From NCBI GenBank assembly GCA_964529795.1, contig CAZGXM010000078.1, positions 1 through 9,452 of the forward strand: a DNA stretch of 9,452 bases, read 5' to 3'. The stretch's first letter is position 1. Every line of letters starts with the position of its first letter. The DNA is from CAZGXM01 sp964529795. Lineage in GTDB: Bacteria > Bacillota > JADQBR01. Under the pieces are notes generated by a model. The model was not told the origin of the DNA and made no database searches. It saw only the letters and a list, made by a program, of their open reading frames with translations. Below are positions 5,915 through 9,452 of the stretch, one piece after another. The translations under genes and the position numbers were made by a program.

Positions 5915-8607
5915 GATTGAAGTTTGTTAAGGTCGGTGGTTTCGGGTGTTTGAAGGGTTGGGAGAGTCAGGACCTTGATCCTGGATTGGTCGTTGTTTAC
6001 GGGGACAATGAAGCCGGCAAGAGCACTCTTTTTAATTTGATAAAGACTTTGTTTTACGGCTGGAAACCCGTCACCAACAATCCCCATGTTCCTTGGGACG
6101 GCTCGGCTGCTTCTGTTGAAGCGGCAATTGTCGGCGATGATGGGGAGGAGGTAACCGTCCAGAGAAGGCTCCGCAGCCGGGTGGAGGGTAAGTTGATAAA
6201 TGGGCAGAACAGCTTCAACATTGGCAACAATGTCCTGGACAAGGTGGCTTTCATGCCCCGGGAGATTTTTTCCGAGGTTTATGCTTTGGCGCTGGACAAG
6301 TTACGCTTTCCGGACTCCAATGCCTGGCAGGGACTGCAGGAACAGCTGCTGGGGGGTCAGTATGCTTCGTTTCTCAAGCCTGTTTCCAGGGTTATGGAGG
6401 ATTTGGCAAATGAGGCCAATCAACTCTGGAGGCCTGACAGGCGGGGAAACCCGCTGGCAAAGAGACTGCAAGAGCGGATTTCAGAGCTGAAGCGCCACAG
6501 AGAGGAAGCACGTGAAAATGAAAGGGTTTTACGAGATAAGGAACAGGAACTGGCAGAGCTTAATAAGGCCCTGGCCGACTTGCAAGAACAAAAGGTCACC
6601 CTCCTCGCTTACCTCAATCGCTCTAAACGCCTGTTACCGGTCAGGAAGAAGCTTAAGCAAATAGAAGTACTTTTTGCGAAGGCCGGGGATATAGCCGGGT
6701 ATGATGACCTGCCTGAAGACCCGCAAAAGGTTATAGATGAGATACAAGCAGCCCTGGCAGCCCTGGAAGAGGAAATACGGGAGACAGCCGAAAAGAGGGA
6801 AAAACTCGAACAGCAGGTGGCGCTCTTTGCTGACCGAGATAGGTTGGTTATCACCCGGGCTGATGAGATCCAAAAGGTCACCAAAGCCTATGGCAAAATA
6901 GAGTCTGACCGGCAGGAAGTAGAGAAACTTGAAGGGGACCTGCGGCTGGACGAAGACCGTATTGGTAAGCGTGCTGCCAGTTTCCTCCGGGGAGGTTGGA
7001 AACCTGAACTGGAAACGGGTCTGAAGAGCGTTGACGCGGTTGAACTTCGCGCTGGAATTGACTTTTTCAAAAAGGCTCAAGCCCGGTACCGGGACCAGAG
7101 CGCCCGGCTGGAGGGTTTGCGGGCGCGAGTGGGAACCGGGAGTGAACTGAAACATTTACCGTGGCTCTCCTTGATTATCTTCTTCTCCGGTTTGGCGGGT
7201 ATCTTTTCACTGGGCAATTCTCCTTTCGGATTTGCAGCAGCCTTACTTGCGGTTTTGGGCCTTGGGCTGGGAGTGTTCTGGTTTTTGGCCAGAGCTAAAA
7301 ATCCTACAGGAGTGGAGCTAAGGGAGGCCGAGGATGAACTGCGCAGGATTGATGCCGAGTGCCGGAAGAGACGTCAGGCGGTCAAGGATGCCTTGAAAGG
7401 GTTGCCGGTGGCGGAGCAGCGGCTGGAAACGCCGGACGAGTCCTTGTTGGTTGATGTTGATAATTTGAAAGCGCTTATCCAGCAAAAAGCTGACCATGCC
7501 GTTGAATTGGAGCGGTTGGTTCAGGGTTTAAGGGACGAAGAGGAGAGAGTGAACAGTCTCCTCGGTATCCTGGGACTTACTCCTTCCGGTGACATTCTCC
7601 AGGACTTGAGAGTGTTGGAAGACCGTTTGACCGGAGCCAGGGAACGTCAAAGTAAGACGCAAAATGCAGAGGATAACCTGGTGGAGGTCGAGAAAAAACT
7701 GGAGAAACTCCGGAAAGAAAAAAGAAGCCTTGAGGGAAAAAGGAAGTCCTTGATTGAAGCGCTTCAAAACCTCAATGGCGAAGACCCGGGCCAAAAGATC
7801 GAAGACCTGTTGACCCGGCGGGACCATTTTAAGCGGGCTCAGACCCTGAGAGAAGATCTGGAAAGAGAATATCCTGACCTGAGTGAAATAGAAACGGAAA
7901 TCAGGGAGGCGGAAACCCGGGAAGAAACCTGGCTGTTCAGTGATGAGGAGATTGCCGCGGCGGAAAGCGGTTGTGATGAGATCGAAAACAAGTTGGGAGA
8001 CTTGAGAAGGAAAATCGGCAGCCTTGAAAGTGACCTTGAGCACCTGTCAAATCAGGCCAGGTTGGATGATATTGAAGGGGAGATAAAGCAGCTCCAGGAA
8101 GAGAGAAAGGCCGTGGCGGTTAAGCGGGACCGTCTGGTACTCCTGCAAAACCTCCTCCGGGAGGCTGACCGGCGTTTTCGGGAGGAACATCAGCCGGATG
8201 TTTTACAGAGAGCGGGTCGTTACCTGAACCTTATCACTGATGGGCGTTATCACCGGCTCTTTGTCAAGGAGGACGGTACCGGATTAACGGTACGAAGCAG
8301 TTACAGCGACCTTCTTCTGGACGTTGCCCCTCCCTTGAGCCGGGGTACCCTGGAACAGATCTATCTGGCCCTTCGCCTGGCCCTGGTTGACCACCTGGAT
8401 GCCGGAAGAGAACTTTTGCCTCTATTCCTGGACGAGGTGCTGGTCAACTGGGACGGAGTACGACTGCAAAACGGCCTCAAAATTTTGCAGGATGTTGCGG
8501 GGCGGAGGCAGGTATTTCTTTTCACGTGTCACCAATGGCTGGTTGAGGAGTTGGAAAAGGAGGCAGAGGCACAGGTGGTGGAACTGAATAGCGTTATTAG
8601 TAATTGA
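5911..8607 (+). CDS. yhaN: SbcC/Rad50-like ATPase with transmembrane hairpin, YhaN family
   Basis: This is an 898-residue ABC-type coiled-coil ATPase, the presumed Rad50-like partner of the upstream phosphoesterase in DNA-end binding or processing. Walker A is GDNEAGKS (31-38). The region MPREIFSEVYALALDKL, just after the N-terminal lobe, is typical of YhaN. Coiled coil covers about 185-345. Two hydrophobic segments (about 417-434 and 440-460) form a membrane hairpin, and coiled coil returns from about 470 to 760. The C-terminal lobe has the signature LSRGT (809-813), Walker B FLDE (D841, E842), D-loop ending at D848, and switch H874 in FTCHQ. There is no CxxC, so the membrane hairpin replaces the Rad50 zinc hook, as known for YhaN. 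The GTG start overlaps the yhaO stop (GTGA), with GGAGGTGG (5896-5903) seven bases upstream, so the two genes are translationally coupled. Bacillus subtilis YhaN is slightly longer, about 960 residues. Confidence 0.88.
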   Translation: MRLKFVKVGGFGCLKGWESQDLDPGLVVVYGDNEAGKSTLFNLIKTLFYGWKPVTNNPHVPWDGSAASVEAAIVGDDGEEVTVQRRLRSRVEGKLINGQNSFNIGNNVLDKVAFMPREIFSEVYALALDKLRFPDSNAWQGLQEQLLGGQYASFLKPVSRVMEDLANEANQLWRPDRRGNPLAKRLQERISELKRHREEARENERVLRDKEQELAELNKALADLQEQKVTLLAYLNRSKRLLPVRKKLKQIEVLFAKAGDIAGYDDLPEDPQKVIDEIQAALAALEEEIRETAEKREKLEQQVALFADRDRLVITRADEIQKVTKAYGKIESDRQEVEKLEGDLRLDEDRIGKRAASFLRGGWKPELETGLKSVDAVELRAGIDFFKKAQARYRDQSARLEGLRARVGTGSELKHLPWLSLIIFFSGLAGIFSLGNSPFGFAAALLAVLGLGLGVFWFLARAKNPTGVELREAEDELRRIDAECRKRRQAVKDALKGLPVAEQRLETPDESLLVDVDNLKALIQQKADHAVELERLVQGLRDEEERVNSLLGILGLTPSGDILQDLRVLEDRLTGARERQSKTQNAEDNLVEVEKKLEKLRKEKRSLEGKRKSLIEALQNLNGEDPGQKIEDLLTRRDHFKRAQTLREDLEREYPDLSEIETEIREAETREETWLFSDEEIAAAESGCDEIENKLGDLRRKIGSLESDLEHLSNQARLDDIEGEIKQLQEERKAVAVKRDRLVLLQNLLREADRRFREEHQPDVLQRAGRYLNLITDGRYHRLFVKEDGTGLTVRSSYSDLLLDVAPPLSRGTLEQIYLALRLALVDHLDAGRELLPLFLDEVLVNWDGVRLQNGLKILQDVAGRRQVFLFTCHQWLVEELEKEAEAQVVELNSVISN

Positions 8608-8703
8608 GAATATGGGACGGGTGGGAGATTTCTTTAAGACTAACCTACGCTGAGCTCTGTCCCGGGCAACGGAGTTTGGTAAACCATGAAAGGGATGGAT
8701 GAT
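8608..8703. other. Short intergenic gap after yhaN
   Basis: About 96 bases lie between the yhaN stop and the chosen start of the next gene. CTCTG (8655-8659) can pair with CGGAG (8670-8674) using one G-U pair, but only TTT follows, so it is not a convincing terminator. GGGAC near 8614 and GTCCC near 8660 are too far apart to mean much. No promoter could be recognised. The downstream gene may be co-transcribed or may have its own unseen promoter. Confidence 0.4.
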
Positions 8704-9452
8704 ATGCCTAAAATTGCATTTGTAATATTCAGCATTCTGGTAATCATTACTTTCTTGTTTTTTTCAGTTTCATTTACAGCAAATATCCTGTTCAACCAAA
8801 AAGTAAAAAAAGAAGTAAGAGAGTTTTTCAGTAATGTGGAAAATAAAAATGAAATTATTCGAAAAGCTGATTTGGAAGGGTTGCCACTCTCCGTTCAAAA
8901 ATGGCTGGAATACTCCCAAGTGATTGGAAAAGAAAGAATTGGAACAGTTCGCTCAAGACAAAAAGCAGTTATGAGGATGGAAGAAGGACAGCGATGGATG
9001 CCTGTTGAAGCGGAGCAATATTTTACCACAGGCGAACCCGGATTTATTTGGAAGGCCAAAATTAAAGCTGCGCCATTATTACACATTGTGGGAAGAGATA
9101 AGTATTATGAAGGCAAAGGAAACATGCTCATCAAAATTCTGTCTTTGATAACAGTTGCGGATGCCAGCGGAAAAGAAATGGACCAGGGCACGCTGGTACG
9201 ATATCTCGCCGAGACGGTGTGGTTTCCGACTGCCGCTTTAAGCAGCTACATCAAATGGGCAGAAATCGACTCGAATTCAGCCAGGGCAACCATGAGTTAC
9301 AAAGACGTAACCGCATCGGGGGTATTTAAGTTTAACGAGAAGGGTGAGGTTGTCAACTTTGTTGCGAAAAGATACGGGCAGTTTAATGGACAATATAAAT
9401 TGGAAACATGGTCGGTCCTCATGAAGGATTATCAGGAATTTAATGGTATAAG
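8704..9452 (+). CDS. DUF6544/DUF6920-like membrane-anchored protein (3' end outside window)
   Basis: The function is unknown. The frame stays open to the window end, showing 249 residues. Residues 4-24 form one strong hydrophobic segment after a short MPK start, so the protein is probably anchored in the membrane with its main domain outside, or is a signal-anchor protein. The conserved family pattern is visible in order: LPLSVQKWLEYSQVIG (60-75), RWMPVEAEQYF (97-107), GFIWKAKI, then VADASGKEMDQG through the WFP motif (151-175). The C-terminus is missing. I prefer ATG 8704 because AAAGG (8689-8693) lies about ten bases upstream. ATG 8686 and 8695 are in frame and cannot be excluded. The 5' part is AT-rich: 8761-8820 has 16 G/C in 60 bases, against 37 in 60 at 8101-8160 of yhaN. 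The later part is not. I see no evidence tying it to Wadjet or to the nuclease pair. Confidence 0.75.
   Translation, partial: MPKIAFVIFSILVIITFLFFSVSFTANILFNQKVKKEVREFFSNVENKNEIIRKADLEGLPLSVQKWLEYSQVIGKERIGTVRSRQKAVMRMEEGQRWMPVEAEQYFTTGEPGFIWKAKIKAAPLLHIVGRDKYYEGKGNMLIKILSLITVADASGKEMDQGTLVRYLAETVWFPTAALSSYIKWAEIDSNSARATMSYKDVTASGVFKFNEKGEVVNFVAKRYGQFNGQYKLETWSVLMKDYQEFNGI

Noticed and set aside
6751..6772. Short tandem repeat GCAGCCCTG in yhaN
   Set aside because: Two copies encode alanine-rich heptads of the coiled coil, which is ordinary for such a region.
4658..8607. Canonical SbcD-SbcC annotation
   Set aside because: The ATPase has a membrane hairpin and no zinc-hook CxxC, which points to the YhaO-YhaN branch rather than SbcCD.
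8655..8677. Stem and TTT after yhaN as an intrinsic terminator
   Set aside because: Five pairs including one G-U, and only three T residues follow.

Overview
The window looks like a stretch of chromosome from a Gram-positive, Bacillota-type bacterium. Possibly it is one of the clostridial or Peptococcaceae-like anaerobes. This rests on strong AGGAGG-type ribosome binding sites, a GTG start, and the YhaO/YhaN protein families. I cannot name the species. Every gene is on the plus strand and coding density is high. I see no tRNA, rRNA, CRISPR array, insertion sequence or integrase.

Left half (1-4430): the 3' part of a Wadjet plasmid-defence operon. The window opens inside jetC, which encodes the MukB/SMC-like ATPase. 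Its N-terminal Walker A segment and the expected jetA and jetB genes lie upstream, outside the window. jetC overlaps the complete jetD gene by 56 bases in another frame. jetD encodes the Toprim-type nuclease. In characterised Wadjet systems JetABC pumps or loops circular DNA and JetD cuts it, which clears small plasmids.

Middle (4431-4657): a 227-base gap. Its last part holds the most unusual signal I found. A strong Shine-Dalgarno sequence sits 69 bases from the next start codon, but a bulged 10-bp inverted repeat fills almost exactly the space between them. If it folds in mRNA, it leaves about 9 unpaired bases between the two, which is a normal spacing. I infer a 'split' ribosome binding site bridged by a hairpin.

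Right half (4658-8607): a tightly coupled two-gene unit with a 4-base overlap. It encodes an Mre11/SbcD-like metallophosphoesterase (YhaO family) and a Rad50/SbcC-like ATPase (YhaN family). The ATPase carries a transmembrane hairpin in the middle of its coiled coil and shows no zinc-hook CxxC motif. Together they probably form a membrane-attached DNA-end-processing complex. Finding it directly after Wadjet invites the idea that it handles the linear DNA produced by JetD, but nothing in the sequence proves that link.

Right end (8608-9452): a short non-coding gap, then the 5' part of a DUF6544/DUF6920-like membrane-anchored protein of unknown function, cut off by the window end.
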